This document shows, piece after piece, positions 5,942 through 6,312 of a stretch of DNA of 6,312 nt. Both the position numbers and the translations under genes were made by a program. The stretch comes from Rhodospirillales bacterium (lineage in GTDB: Bacteria; Pseudomonadota; Alphaproteobacteria; Acetobacterales; Acetobacteraceae): assembly GCA_025350425.1 (NCBI GenBank), contig JANXXW010000258.1, positions 1-6,312 of the forward strand, given 5' to 3'. Position 1 is the first letter of the stretch; each line of letters starts with the position of its first letter. Below the pieces are notes generated by a model. The model saw only the letters and a list, made by a program, of their open reading frames with translations, was not told the DNA's origin and searched no databases.

Positions 5942-6312
5942 ATGGACGCAACCACAGCCATCCTCGCCGGTGCCGTACTGGCGGGGTTCGTCCAGGGGCT
6001 GTCTGGCTTCGGTTTCGCGCTGACCGCCATGGCGATCTGGTCCTGGACGCTGGCGCCGGACCTGGCCGGACCGCTCGCCGTGGGTGGCTCGTTCGTGGGA
6101 CAGTTGGTGTCGGTCGCCGGTCTTCGCGGCGGCTTTGATTGGCGGCGGCTTTTGCCGTTCGTGGTCGGCGGAGTGATCGGCGTTCCCATCGGTGCCGCGC
6201 TGTTGCCGCATGTGGCGCCGCTGATCTACCAGACCCTGGTCGGCGCATTCCTGCTGCTGTGGTGCTCAGCCATGCTGGCGATCCGGAACCTGCCAAGCGT
6301 CACGCGCGGCGG
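5942..6312 (+). CDS. TauE/SafE-family membrane permease, 3' part outside the window
   Basis: First 123 codons of a polytopic inner-membrane protein of the TauE/SafE (DUF81) family, members of which are linked to export of sulfite, sulfoacetate and similar organic anions. The N-terminus MDATTAILAGAVLAGF leads into VQGLSGFGFALTAM at about residues 17-30, the typical first-repeat signature of this family. Further hydrophobic stretches follow at about residues 40-60, 70-92 and 94-113, with a positively charged GFDWRRL loop near 64-70. The frame is open to the last base. The ATG at 5942 has only a weak purine-poor upstream region (AGCTGG, or GGGG about 13 bases back), so it may depend on translation of the NIPSNAP gene 33 bases upstream. 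Substrate cannot be told from this fragment; sulfonate or sulfite is only the family's usual theme. Confidence 0.88.
   Translation, partial: MDATTAILAGAVLAGFVQGLSGFGFALTAMAIWSWTLAPDLAGPLAVGGSFVGQLVSVAGLRGGFDWRRLLPFVVGGVIGVPIGAALLPHVAPLIYQTLVGAFLLLWCSAMLAIRNLPSVTRG

Overview
The window is gene-dense, visibly GC-rich bacterial chromosomal DNA. Third codon positions are mostly G or C, Shine-Dalgarno (SD) sites are clear, and genes overlap by four bases. Gene content and codon style suggest an alphaproteobacterium, perhaps of the Rhodospirillales/Acetobacteraceae kind. That is an inference; no RNA marker gene is present. There is no gap above 100 bases, and I see no tRNA, rRNA, insertion sequence, CRISPR array or origin.

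Left part, minus strand, read right to left (3399 to 1): an RraA-like aldolase-fold protein, a MATE-family efflux transporter, a DppD/OppD-type ATPase, and the first third of a DppF/OppF-type ATPase that runs off the window. The last three are tightly packed: MATE/dppD overlap by ATGA and dppD/dppF by TTGA, so they look translationally coupled. The MATE reading frame is odd at its 5' end. Conserved MATE sequence continues upstream of the first usable ATG, so either a non-standard start is used or a one-base deletion has damaged the normal start.

Middle, plus strand: an Asp/Glu racemase-family enzyme (3470-4198), divergent from the RraA-like gene across a 70-base gap. That gap holds a TTGC-N5-GCAA palindrome of the LysR T-N11-A type. 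A DadA-like FAD oxidoreductase (5501-4245, minus strand) converges on the racemase. The 46-base gap between them holds an orphan SD plus GTG that opens only a 7-codon frame.

Right part, plus strand: a NIPSNAP-family protein (5582-5908), divergent from the FAD enzyme, then a TauE/SafE-family permease truncated by the window end. Between these two, the 3' end of the NIPSNAP gene is repeated as three imperfect 13-15 base tandem units.

Taken together, this looks like an accessory catabolic and transport locus: an oligopeptide-type uptake system, a racemase-family enzyme, a D-amino-acid-dehydrogenase-like flavoenzyme, an RraA/HMG-aldolase-like lyase and two exporters or permeases. A role in taking up and degrading small amino-acid- or hydroxy/keto-acid-like compounds fits, but the real substrate cannot be read from the sequence. 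I did not find a clearly new system. The most useful leads are the MATE-ABC coupling, the damaged or unusual MATE start, the orphan translation start at 4222-4259, and the tandem repeat at 5900-5941.
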